A stretch of DNA of 14,397 nucleotides from CAZJJK01 sp964546285 (GCA_964546285.1 CAZJJK010000089.1:1-14397); one strand, 5' to 3'. Shown: positions 7,716 to 14,327, numbered from the stretch's first letter. Made by a program: numbers and translations. Notes: generated by a model from the letters alone, not told the origin.

Positions 7716-7756
7716 GCATAAGGCGTTAAGTCGTATTTTTCTCGTTTTTCGCTTGA

Positions 7757-8400
7757 TTAAAGGGTCGTTAAGGGGACGCAAATTTTAAAGCGATAGGAAT
7801 CGGCGTACGGATCGCCCGCGTCGTTATAATAAACTTCGAAATTAAAGGGCAGGGTAGGCTTAATTTCCAGTAATGGTAAAAGTTCTGAGTAAAGCCTGCT
7901 ATAACTCTCGCTGACACCCGCCGCCGAGCCGCGATGAATAAAGCTGAGACAACGACAAGCCGGCAAGACTTTTCCCACTAAGTCTATCGCTATGTTATCC
8001 AAGCTTTTCATCTCAGCGGCGACAAGAATGTTTATCCAGTTATCCTCTTCCTCATTCCAGGAAGCNNNNNNNNNNNNNNNNNNNNNNNNNNNNNNNNNNN
8101 NNNNNNNNNNNNNNNNNNNNNNNNNNNNNNNNNNNNNNNNNNNNNNNNNNNNNNNNNNNNNNNNNTGAAAGCGATGTCAGTGACACGAGCCTTGCCTCTG
8201 GCTAGATAGATAGCGGCTTCCGATAAACGGCGACGGAGAACGTATTCTTTGGGGGAAGCGCCGATAACGCCGGCGAATAGACGGGTGAAATGATGCAATG
8301 AGTATCCGGCTTTTGCCGCTATACCGGTAACCCGTAATTCTTCCGTAAGGTGGGCTTCTATCCAGGCTGCTGTCTCCCGTATGATGTCAGCGTTGATCAT
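7757..8400 (-). CDS. AraC-family regulator with GyrI-like effector domain, interrupted by gap
   Basis: The N-terminal domain is a double-HTH AraC DNA-binding domain (TAAWIEAHLTEELRVTGIAA, then AGYSLHHFTRLFAGVIGASP and RRRLSEAAIYLARGK, second HTH entered at VTDIAF before the gap). After the N block the frame resumes (ASWNEEEDNWINILVAAEM) into a GyrI/SOUL-type small-molecule-binding domain (CRCLSFIHRG, FEVYYNDAGDP, YRFKICVPL). The order HTH then GyrI-like resembles Rob/SoxS-like and multidrug-sensing regulators. The halves do not join in frame at 100 N. The start at 8400 has GGGGAG upstream. It lies 46 bp downstream of the TrmO-like gene, probably the same operon. Ligand and targets unknown. 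Confidence 0.9.
8066..8165. other. Scaffold gap (100 N) inside the AraC gene
   Basis: A 100-N placeholder between the HTH domain and the ligand domain. The frames on either side disagree with a 100-nt spacing. Confidence 0.98.
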
Positions 8401-8446
8401 GCGCCTCTCCCCTTTTTATCGCTTTCGGCGTTCCGCTGAAAGAGAC

Positions 8447-8911
8447 TTAGTCTGTCAGGCCGATGCCTTCATCAGGAACCCAGGCACCCCAGTCAGGAAG
8501 CCAAGAAGGCTCACTCGGCGTTTTAACTCGATCCGAACAAGCGTAATACGGTTTTATATCCAATACCAAGGTATCATCAAAAGCATCGATATTACGAAGC
8601 GCGATGCTTCCCTTTTCCACATCCACCCGTATTATTGGACAGACCGTGATCGCGATAAGGTTAGGGCGAAAGGGGCTTCGGCATCCAAAAACGCCAGCCT
8701 CATGGTCGTTCGCGTAGGGAAGCCGCGCCTTAAGTATAGTCCGAGGGTCTATCCCCATATCGAAATCATAGCCTGCCCACCAAATTACATGGCAATGACT
8801 AAAATCTTCCAAGCCGATTAGGGCTTCACGGTACTGTGGTTCAAGCGTCACTAGCGTTTCGCCTCTCCGTGTTATCCGTCCTACTGGAACCAGGCTCAGT
8901 TCTTTGCTCAT
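8447..8911 (-). CDS. TrmO/TsaA-like (YaeB family) tRNA methyltransferase domain protein
   Basis: A 154-aa single-domain member of the TsaA/TrmO family, whose characterised members N6-methylate t6A37 in certain tRNAs using S-adenosylmethionine. Family signatures: VPVGRITRRG at the N-terminus, LIGLEDFSHCHVIWW, GVFGCRSPFRPNLIAITV (the CxRSPxRPN block) and the late LDIKPY. It lacks the extra C-terminal domain of E. coli TrmO, and the sequence has I-A-I where many have I-G-L, so catalysis on tRNA is likely but not assured. ATG 8911 has GGAGGG 5 nt upstream. It is first of a probable two-gene operon with the AraC-type regulator. Confidence 0.88.
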   Translation of the reverse strand: MSKELSLVPVGRITRRGETLVTLEPQYREALIGLEDFSHCHVIWWAGYDFDMGIDPRTILKARLPYANDHEAGVFGCRSPFRPNLIAITVCPIIRVDVEKGSIALRNIDAFDDTLVLDIKPYYACSDRVKTPSEPSWLPDWGAWVPDEGIGLTD

Positions 8912-9043
8912 AGTATCCCTCCATTAGCTTTGGCTGGACTAATCATACGAGAGCTTGGTTGTATGTTCTTGATTTATTTGGCTATCCTATTAGAAGAGAG
9001 AGCATAAGAATTGACGAAATTCGCTTTTTAGTTGGGGATCTCA

Positions 9044-10048
9044 ATGGCAAAGAAATACGTTATCCTGAGTTTTCTCCTAATTTCACAAACGCTGAATTTA
9101 GTGACGGTGCAAGAATCGCTTATCCCCGAGAAACGTGATGATGCCTTATTTTACGCGAACATGCTTATACCGGGAATACTGCAATTGAGCTACGGACAGG
9201 AGGAAGGGTGGCAATACCTTTCCGGAGGCGCTCTCGGTATTACTGGTCAGATCATGACGATATCGTATGGGTTTGGAAACAAAACGCCAGATGAGCAGTG
9301 GGAACGCGGATTGGGAAATCTGCTTTCTGAGATCGGCTTTTCCCAATGGATGTATAGTTTTTACGCGGATTCGCGGGATCGGCTTGATCTGTTTGGTTCA
9401 CCAGAAACCAGAGCGCGCATTGGTCGTGAGAGTTTTGGTACTCTATTGGCCGCTCCATTCATCCCGAAGAACACCTTCTCTCTCGATATCTTGCCGGTCG
9501 TCGGTCTTGCCATCGCTAACAGCTTAAGGGCGGAGGATTTTTTAGCCATGCGGGATTACTGGAGCTAGGAAAGCGTTAACTTTTTCGGCTTCCAGCTTAG
9601 CCCCTTAGCGGGATTTTGCGTAAATCTAGGCTACACGCTTGTCCTTAATGATTTCGTCGCCGTAATGGAAGAAGTGACTTTCCGCGGTATTCTCCAAGAA
9701 AAATTCAGGTTAGCGATAACCGCGGTCGGTTTTGGTTTAATGCATCTCGGCAGCCTATTGCTCGTTGACTGGACCGATAACTCCGCTGTAAACCGCGTTT
9801 TGCTACAAACAATCGTAGCGACGGCGGCTGGGTTTTATCTGGGCTATGTTACCGAACGTGAAGGATACAGTCTAGAAAAAGCCATTGCTCTCCATTATTG
9901 GAATAATGTTTTAGCCATGAATTTATCCTTCCTAAAGGATCAAGGAAAAACCCTCAATTCTACTAACGAGAATGATGAGGGCGGCCTGAGTTTGGGAATC
10001 GGTTTTAAGCCTTCTCCATCGCTGGTTCTTTCTATCGAGTTACCGTGA
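9044..10048 (+). pseudogene. CPBP intramembrane metalloprotease gene with in-frame TAG at codon 175
   Basis: One frame runs from ATG 9044 to TGA at 10046, 334 codons, broken only by TAG at 9566-9568. Downstream of the TAG lie all CPBP (CAAX protease/Abi) motifs: EEVTFRG (E209, E210, R214), FGLMHLG (H234) and HYWNN (H284, N288), in a hydrophobic context. Upstream lie a hydrophobic N-terminus (KKYVILSFLLISQTLNLV) and an accessory region (MLIPGILQLSYGQEEGW). The sequence just after the TAG (SVNFFGFQLSPLAGFCVNLGY) is still protein-like, so the break is recent, an error or a recoded stop. GGGG lies 6 nt before the ATG. An internal ATG at 9665 would start exactly at the EE motif, but it lacks preceding helices. 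Such proteases process prenylated or peptide substrates; the target here is unknown. Confidence 0.85.
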
Positions 10049-10102
10049 TCGCGCTAATTAGTGGTCAAAAGGAATTTTGAATTATTTCTATAAAGCATCC
10101 TA

Positions 10103-10415
10103 ACTGCTGCCAATTTTGTTGCTGTCTCGTACCGTTACTAATCATAAAAGGCTTTGATATAGTTGTGCGCTATCTACTGGTAGCGACATAAATACATGTT
10201 AGATAAGCTTTAGTCACGTTAGCTTATTCTGTGCTTTATGCCAACATAGACCTGCTATTTAATGAAATCCAGAGGGTCGGTACTATGCGTATCGCCTTTG
10301 ACTTAAAAGGCCGTTATAGAGCTGGATCTGCCTCAAAATCAGTAAATGAATATTTGTAAATGTTTTTTTGTGTTGAGAATGGTCCGAAGTGTTTTGCAAC
10401 AGAATTGGCAGCAGT
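10103..10415 (+). mobile_element. Repeat element A, 313 bp, terminal inverted repeats (MITE-like)
   Basis: Left end ACTGCTGCCAATTTTGTTG (10103-10121) faces right end CAACAGAATTGGCAGCAGT (10397-10415): 19-nt inverted repeats with one difference, a further C/G pair inside. No protein-coding frame lies inside. Bases 10205-10323 align without gaps to 12953-13071 of element B, about 76 of 119 identical by hand count. Element A carries about 83 extra bp (10122-10204) directly after its left end. It sits between the CPBP gene and the kinase gene. The right end is followed by AC (GCAGTAC) and no clear target duplication is seen. Confidence 0.8.
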
Positions 10416-10566
10416 ACTTAATTAATATTAGGAATCGTTCTTTTCTAGAATTCTATCACTTATCCAAGTTAATCGGAAATATTCAACCGAGTAAAAACAG
10501 CGCACCGCGCTAAATGGGGTTGTCAGGATTTAATCAGCGAAGCCTTTTGAAAACGCTCTTGGGATG
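10416..10566. other. Intergenic DNA between repeat element A and the kinase gene
   Basis: AT-rich spacer with no gene. TTGAAA at 10547-10552 and CATTAT at 10571-10576 (18-bp spacing) form a mediocre promoter candidate for the kinase. A small hairpin AGCGC-ACC-GCGCT lies at about 10499-10511. Confidence 0.4.
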
Positions 10567-10582
10567 TTATCATTATTGATAA
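10567..10582. promoter_or_regulatory. Inverted repeat over the kinase start, possible operator
   Basis: TTATCA-TTAT-TGATAA, perfect 6-bp arms. It overlaps the candidate -10 CATTAT (10571-10576) and ends on the A of ATG 10582. It is short and AT-rich, so chance is possible. Confidence 0.35.
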
Positions 10583-11235
10583 TGCCGCTGGCTAAAAAAT
10601 ATATCGTTTTGGCGGGTAATATTGGCGTGGGGAAAACTTCCCTCTTGAAACCCTTGGCCCATAAACTGGGTTTTGCTCCCTATAATGAGCCCGTAAGCGA
10701 AAATCCGTATTTGGTCGATTTTTATACCGATATGAGCCTTTGGGCTTTTCACTGCCAGGTTTTTTTCTTGACGTATAGAATACGGGCACAGCAGGCTTTA
10801 TCAAAAGAAAGCTGTTCGGTGATACAGGATCGCTCTATTTATGAGGATGGGGAGGTCTTTGCCCGTAATTTGCATGAGCAGGGGTTTCTGTCAGATCGAG
10901 ATTGGAAAACGTATCGCGAGTTGTACCAAACGGTCTCTGAGCTTCTGCCTTCGCCGGATTTAGTTGTGTATTTAAAGGCTTCTGTCCCAACCTTGAAGCG
11001 AAGAATCCAGAGGCGAGGCCGCGTGATGGAAGCGAATATCGATGATAACTACTTGTCTGGCTTAAATCGATTGTATGATAACTGGATCGATAATTTCGAT
11101 AGCGCTAAAGTATTAGTAGTACCCTGTGATCGCTTGGATTTTGTAAAGGATCCAAGCGCATTTAACGCGATTGTAAAAGAAATAGGGCATCGCTTGCGCG
11201 ATGCCCAGGGGGAGTTTTTTCCAGTTGGCATGTAA
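10582..11235 (+). CDS. Deoxynucleoside kinase (dGK/dAK/dCK family)
   Basis: A 217-aa salvage kinase that phosphorylates deoxynucleosides to dNMPs with ATP. P-loop GNIGVGKTS at 12-20; NEP with catalytic E36; Q59 in HCQVFF (base recognition); DRSIYED at 83-89; arginine lid KRRIQRRGR at about 139-147. The length fits the bacterial dAK/dGK group. Base specificity cannot be read reliably. ATG 10582 is preferred because MPLAKKYIVLAGNIG matches family N-termini; ATG 10564 would add six residues. Neither has a Shine-Dalgarno. The 3' end of the gene contains a strong hairpin (11185-11206). It is convergent with the secreted-protein gene, 28 bp apart. Confidence 0.93.
   Translation: MPLAKKYIVLAGNIGVGKTSLLKPLAHKLGFAPYNEPVSENPYLVDFYTDMSLWAFHCQVFFLTYRIRAQQALSKESCSVIQDRSIYEDGEVFARNLHEQGFLSDRDWKTYRELYQTVSELLPSPDLVVYLKASVPTLKRRIQRRGRVMEANIDDNYLSGLNRLYDNWIDNFDSAKVLVVPCDRLDFVKDPSAFNAIVKEIGHRLRDAQGEFFPVGM
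11185..11220. terminator. Hairpin within the 3' end of the kinase gene, probably bidirectional terminator
   Basis: GGGCATCGC-TTGC-GCGATGCCC (11185-11206) is a perfect 9-bp GC-rich stem with a 4-nt loop. On the plus strand a T6 run follows after 8 nt (11215-11220). On the minus strand the stem is preceded by A6 and followed at once by TATTTCTTTTA, a better terminator layout for the convergent gene that ends at 11264. It lies inside kinase coding sequence (HRLRDAQGEF). Confidence 0.6.
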
Positions 11236-11263
11236 ATGGTCACTGGCTTAAGGGTATTTTCGC

Positions 11264-11722
11264 TTAACGCCGTCCACGGCCTCCCGCCGAACGGGAAGGG
11301 CCAAAATCATTGTATTGGACACCCTTGCCGCCCATATTACCGCCGAAGTTTCCTCCCATAGCGGGCGCGTTTGCCGATAGGTCATAGTCTTTACCATTAA
11401 CCGTAAGTTTGGCGACACGCAGGTGAGCGTATTCCGGGGCCGCGGGTATCTCAACCGAATAGCCCTCCAGCTTAACGGAAGCGCCTTCCTTGAGTCCATC
11501 CACAAAGCCGATTAAGCGTTGCAGCCCACTGACATAATAGGTTTTGCCACCGGTTTCTACGGCCATAAAACCGTTGATGAGGGAAAGTTTGCCTTCAACC
11601 TTAATGGTTTCGGTCTCTTCAATAGCGTTTTGGGCGATGGCTCCTCGGCCGCCCCAGGCTTGGGCGGACACAGTGCTGGCCGCGACAAGGGCGGCGATGA
11701 CGATAATGGCGGTGCGTTTCAT
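11264..11722 (-). CDS. Small secreted protein, Gly-rich C-terminus, sigma-54-linked
   Basis: A 152-aa product with a Sec signal peptide (MKRTAIIVIAALVAASTVSA, cleavage likely after VSA). The mature part is a short beta-rich domain (IKVEGKLSLINGFMAVETGG, KTYYVSGLQRLIGF, KEGASVKLEGYSVEIP, LRVAKLTVNGKDYDL), reminiscent of an OB-like barrel, then a Gly-rich basic tail (MGGNFGGNMGGKG ... GGRGRR). No family is recognised. ATG 11722 has GAGGAG 6 nt upstream; an earlier in-frame ATG at 11743 would spoil the signal peptide. The 5' leader is about 100 nt from a sigma-54 promoter and carries two hairpins, so the gene is probably expressed under a specific activator-sensed condition in the periplasm or at the surface. 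Confidence 0.85.
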   Translation of the reverse strand: MKRTAIIVIAALVAASTVSAQAWGGRGAIAQNAIEETETIKVEGKLSLINGFMAVETGGKTYYVSGLQRLIGFVDGLKEGASVKLEGYSVEIPAAPEYAHLRVAKLTVNGKDYDLSANAPAMGGNFGGNMGGKGVQYNDFGPSRSAGGRGRR

Positions 11723-11747
11723 AACGTACTCCTCGTTGAACATTTCG

Positions 11748-11764
11748 CGCCGCTTTTAGCGGCG
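11748..11764 (-). promoter_or_regulatory. Hairpin in the 5' leader of the secreted-protein gene
   Basis: CGCCGC-TTTTA-GCGGCG, a perfect 6-bp GC stem with 5-nt loop, 25 nt upstream of ATG 11722. No T-run follows it in the direction of transcription, so it is not a plain attenuator; mRNA stability or translation control is possible. Confidence 0.5.
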
Positions 11765-11800
11765 GGTAGAACGGGTGATTTTGTGTTAATCCGTCCTGTC

Positions 11801-11827
11801 TACCTGTCAGCCAACGGCCGACAGGTA
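11801..11827 (-). promoter_or_regulatory. Inverted repeat at the predicted sigma-54 transcript start
   Basis: TACCTGTC (11801-11808) and GACAGGTA (11820-11827) are exact reverse complements. The centre adds GCC-AAC-GGC, giving a nearly continuous hairpin. The predicted start (about 11822) falls in its first arm, so most of the structure would form the 5' end of the mRNA, or serve as a repressor site at +1. Confidence 0.6.
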
Positions 11828-11832
11828 TATAC

Positions 11833-11849
11833 AGCAAGAAGTGTGCCAA
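11833..11849 (-). promoter_or_regulatory. Sigma-54 (-24/-12) promoter
   Basis: On the minus strand: TTGGCAC-ACTTC-TTGCT, an exact match to the RpoN consensus TGGCAC-N5-TTGCW, with GG and GC 10 bp apart. It points at the secreted-protein gene, with the start expected near 11822. Spirochaetes such as Treponema encode RpoN, so use is plausible. Confidence 0.75.
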
Positions 11850-12119
11850 CGGGGATAAACCAAAAAGGGCGGTTTCTTTTTTATCGATTTTCTAGTAGTT
11901 CTTACTTATAAATAACGCTTTACCCTTCGGTTATGCGGAGGAAATAAGGGCTATATCCCAATATTATATAGAAATACATCCGTGAATCCATCTTATGAGA
12001 ATCGCGTAATGGGGCTTAGGCTAAGTGTTGATGAGTTAAGCGGATAATACGCGCGGTACTTAAGGGAGTTAAGCGCATTACACAAATATGGGTAATATTT
12101 ACCCGCTATTCTTCAAATT
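11850..12119. other. Upstream region of the sigma-54 promoter, no gene
   Basis: 270 bp between the promoter and the 3' end of the GNAT gene. It contains AAACC...GGTTT (11858-11876 region), CTTAG-G-CTAAG near 12015-12025, two direct copies of GAGTTAAGCG (12033-12042, 12066-12075), CTTAA-GGGAG-TTAAG (12059-12073), and a weak hairpin GGGTAA-TAT-TTACCC (12090-12104) that may end the GNAT transcript. The repeats are at the distance expected for an enhancer-binding activator. Confidence 0.45.
12090..12104 (-). terminator. Hairpin downstream of the GNAT gene, weak terminator candidate
   Basis: GGGTAA-TAT-TTACCC, a perfect 6-bp stem with a 3-nt loop, 16 nt after the GNAT stop. On the minus strand it is followed by ATATTTGTG, only moderately T-rich. 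Confidence 0.35.
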
Positions 12120-12875
12120 TTACCCATTCTTTCTACGGTACCAATAATTATAAAAGGGCTGGAATCCTAGATTTTCATATAGTGCGATGGCTGGCAAATT
12201 GTTTTCCATAACTTGAAGATATCCGTGTGAGATTCCCCTTTCGGCGGCGGCGCGCATAAGGGTTTCCATGATAAGGCGTCCATAGCCATAGCCTCGATAA
12301 TCGGACCTTACATAGATATTGTAGAAGCCTACCCACCCGTCTTCCAAGGCCCCATACCCAAAAGCCACACTATTTCCCTTTTCCAAAACCGAGGCTACAA
12401 GGGTATCAGCTTGGATATTCTCAAGAATCCGTTCTAAAAGCCGCCTTTTTGGCTCAAGCGAGTTAGCGGCGATATACGCGTCTAGCCATTCACTGCTAAA
12501 GCCTGTATCCACTTTTGTCCTTGTGGAAAGCTGGAGAGGATTATTTGTAAGAGTAATGGTTTTTACGTGTGTCTTGTCAATTTTAGTATAGCCCTGTTCC
12601 TCAAGAGTCTTGTCCACGCTTCTATAAGCTTCTGTTTCCAATATCTTAAATACCGATGGCATACTATTTTGGCTATAAACGTTTTCGGCTCGCTCGATTA
12701 GGGCTTTGATGTGTCCATGAAAATAAAGAGGATTTACCGAATTGGAGCGTTTTGTATAACCACCGGCGAAACGCAAAAGCGCGCCTTGATAAACTTCCGT
12801 CATGAGGGCCGGCCACGCGTTTAGGCTCCGCTCCTCCATCCTTAGTATCGCCGTGGCTTTTTCATCGTATTTCAT
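12120..12875 (-). CDS. GNAT family N-acetyltransferase
   Basis: A 251-aa protein with a C-terminal GNAT fold that transfers an acetyl group from acetyl-CoA. The acetyl-CoA site is IYVRSDYRGYGYGRLIMETL (the R/Q-x-x-G-x-G/A pyrophosphate loop), followed by GYLQVMENNLPAIALYENLGF, the typical last strand and helix. The first ~120 residues (RSLNAWPALMTEVYQGALLR, GGYTKRSNSVNPL) resemble the N-terminal half of two-domain GNAT proteins. Substrate unknown. ATG 12875 lacks a Shine-Dalgarno; TATTTA lies 5 nt upstream, with TTTACG 16 bp before it. Repeat element B begins 58 bp upstream, between this gene and the divergent sensor kinase. Confidence 0.9.
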   Translation of the reverse strand: MKYDEKATAILRMEERSLNAWPALMTEVYQGALLRFAGGYTKRSNSVNPLYFHGHIKALIERAENVYSQNSMPSVFKILETEAYRSVDKTLEEQGYTKIDKTHVKTITLTNNPLQLSTRTKVDTGFSSEWLDAYIAANSLEPKRRLLERILENIQADTLVASVLEKGNSVAFGYGALEDGWVGFYNIYVRSDYRGYGYGRLIMETLMRAAAERGISHGYLQVMENNLPAIALYENLGFQPFYNYWYRRKNG

Positions 12876-12932
12876 AGCGATAAATACTGTGTAGTTTTAA
12901 CGCGTAAAATACAAGAGCTCAGGGCTTTACCT

Positions 12933-13164
12933 ACTGCTGCCAATTCTGTTGAAAGCTTGAGTCGCTGATTTTTATATAGAATCTTATGGCCGCATAGACC
13001 TTTTCGTAAATCGAGTCCAAATTCTTGGTAGTGTGAATACCGCATTGGGCTCAAAAAGCCGGTCTAGAGCTACCCTTGTCAAAACCCTTCGAATGTATTT
13101 TTAGTTAATCCCCATTGGCTGCGAGAGAAAAGATGATGTGCTTTTCAACAAAATTGGCAGCAGT
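12933..13164 (+). mobile_element. Repeat element B, 232 bp, terminal inverted repeats (MITE-like)
   Basis: Left end ACTGCTGCCAATTCTGTTG (12933-12951) and right end CAACAAAATTGGCAGCAGT (13146-13164) are inverted copies with one difference; three more bases (AAA/TTT) extend the pairing to 22. Both ends are flanked by TA when the boundary is drawn at CTGCTG/CAGCAG. Interior 12953-13071 aligns without gaps to 10205-10323 of element A, and the right arms have nearly equal lengths (73 and 74 bp). No coding frame. It lies between divergent GNAT and kinase genes, about 50 bp upstream of the kinase -35. Confidence 0.82.
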
Positions 13165-13215
13165 ACATATTTCTTAATGAGATGCTATATAAAAAAGTCT
13201 TGGGATTTTTTTTGG

Positions 13216-13244
13216 TTGTGGTCATACAAAATGTTAGATATACT
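13216..13244 (+). promoter_or_regulatory. Promoter of the sensor kinase
   Basis: TTGTGG (13216-13221), 17-bp spacer, TATACT (13239-13244, 5 of 6 to TATAAT). Start expected near 13251, giving a ~15-nt leader with Shine-Dalgarno AGGAAG before ATG 13266. Confidence 0.6.
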
Positions 13245-13265
13245 TTATAACCAAGGAAGAAAGGT

Positions 13266-14297
13266 ATGGCACGGGGTGGCAAGGTAACAAGAAGCGTTCT
13301 TCGTGAGAGCGAGAACAAATACCGCGCGCTCGCTGAGATGTCTCCGATAGGTATTTTCCGCTCCGACACTGAAGGCTATACAGCATATGTTAACCCACGC
13401 TGGTTGGAGCTGGCGGGTATATCTGAAGATGAAGCCTTGGGTTTCGGCTGGCTTAAGGCTGTGCATCCGGCCGACCGAAAATGGGTGGAGCGTGTTTGGG
13501 AGAAAGCTACCCGGGATTTTAGTGTTTTCACCGCCGAATATAGATATGAACATTCCAATGGACGCATTGTATGGGTAATTGGCCAAGCGGTACCGGAACT
13601 CGGACTAGACGGGAAACCGGTAGGCTATGTGGGTACTATAACCGATATAAGCGACCGAAAGGCCGCGGAAGCTCAATTACTTAAAGCCTTAGCTGACAAG
13701 GATAGTTTGCTTAAAGAAGTTAACCATAGAGTCAATAACACACTACAGGTAATTATTTCTTTAGTGGAAATGAGTTCTGAAAAACTAAAAACCGCCGAAT
13801 CGGCGCGAGGGTTTTTAAAGACATTGACAGGGCAAATGCGTGCTATGGCTATGGTATATGAGCAATTATGCCAGACTGGCAGCCTTGCGTACATTGAAAT
13901 GAACGCGCTTGCGGTAGAATTAATAAAACTTGTTAACAACGAAGTTCCCGGGGGCGCGAAACTTGAATTGGAAACGGACGATATCAAGCTGGATTTAGCC
14001 AAAGCGATGCCCTGTGCTTTAATTATTCATGAATTAATTTTAAACGCCGCTAAGCATGCTTACCCATCATCACGTGGCGATCAGCGGCATGTATGTATTA
14101 CGCTCCAAAGGGATGGATCGGACTGTCGCTTAAGCGTAAGCGATTATGGTTGTGGATTATCGTTGGATTTTACAGAAAGCATACCGCAAACCGCTGGACT
14201 TGGATTAGTTCATATCTTAGTTGATCAACTTAAGGGTTCAGTCACTGTTTCTATTGGTTCAGGTACACGCTGGGACATCTGTTTTCCCATCGTTTGA
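13266..14297 (+). CDS. PAS-domain sensor histidine kinase (HisKA_2 type)
   Basis: A 343-aa soluble kinase with no membrane segment. One PAS domain with PAC at about residues 13-135 (YRALAEMSPIGIFRSDTEG, FGWLKAVHPADR, GYVGTITDISDRKAAE) senses a cytoplasmic or diffusible signal. A HisKA_2 dimerisation domain follows, with phospho-acceptor H154 in LLKEVNHRVNNTLQVIISLV. The ATPase domain has N-box HELILNAAKHA (255-265), SDYGCGL (D293, G295, G297) and TAGLGLVHIL (310-319). HisKA_2 kinases often pair with unusual response regulators; no regulator lies next to it here, although the window ends 100 bp downstream. ATG 13266 has AGGAAG 6 nt upstream. It stands alone between two repeat-family copies. 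Confidence 0.93.
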   Translation: MARGGKVTRSVLRESENKYRALAEMSPIGIFRSDTEGYTAYVNPRWLELAGISEDEALGFGWLKAVHPADRKWVERVWEKATRDFSVFTAEYRYEHSNGRIVWVIGQAVPELGLDGKPVGYVGTITDISDRKAAEAQLLKALADKDSLLKEVNHRVNNTLQVIISLVEMSSEKLKTAESARGFLKTLTGQMRAMAMVYEQLCQTGSLAYIEMNALAVELIKLVNNEVPGGAKLELETDDIKLDLAKAMPCALIIHELILNAAKHAYPSSRGDQRHVCITLQRDGSDCRLSVSDYGCGLSLDFTESIPQTAGLGLVHILVDQLKGSVTVSIGSGTRWDICFPIV

Positions 14298-14308
14298 AAT
14301 TTTTATAT

Positions 14309-14327
14309 ACTGCTGCCAATATTGTTG
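14309..14327 (+). repeat. Repeat-end copy, element truncated by window edge
   Basis: ACTGCTGCCAATATTGTTG preceded by TAT and followed by AAA, identical over 19 nt to the copy at 6251. It begins 12 bp after the kinase stop and leaves 70 bp to the edge, so a facing copy may lie outside. The bases after it (ACTATAGTTTGACTT) do not obviously match elements A or B. Confidence 0.8.

Noticed and set aside
8381..8821. 146-codon plus-strand frame opposite the TrmO-like gene
   Set aside because: The minus strand carries the recognised TsaA/TrmO family and Shine-Dalgarno; the plus frame is its shadow.
10231..10325. Compensatory hairpin around the CGCC/AAAAGGC part of the repeat core
   Set aside because: Both copies can form a local stem there, but in different registers, so it is not evidence of conserved pairing.
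11519..11911. 130-codon plus-strand frame over the secreted-protein gene and its promoter
   Set aside because: It runs through the signal peptide region and sigma-54 promoter of the opposite gene and has no ribosome site.
10103..14327. Repeats as integron attC sites or a CRISPR array
   Set aside because: Gene orientations between copies are mixed, the ends lack a GTTRRRY core at the expected edge, and spacing is irregular with gene-sized intervals, so neither attC nor CRISPR fits.
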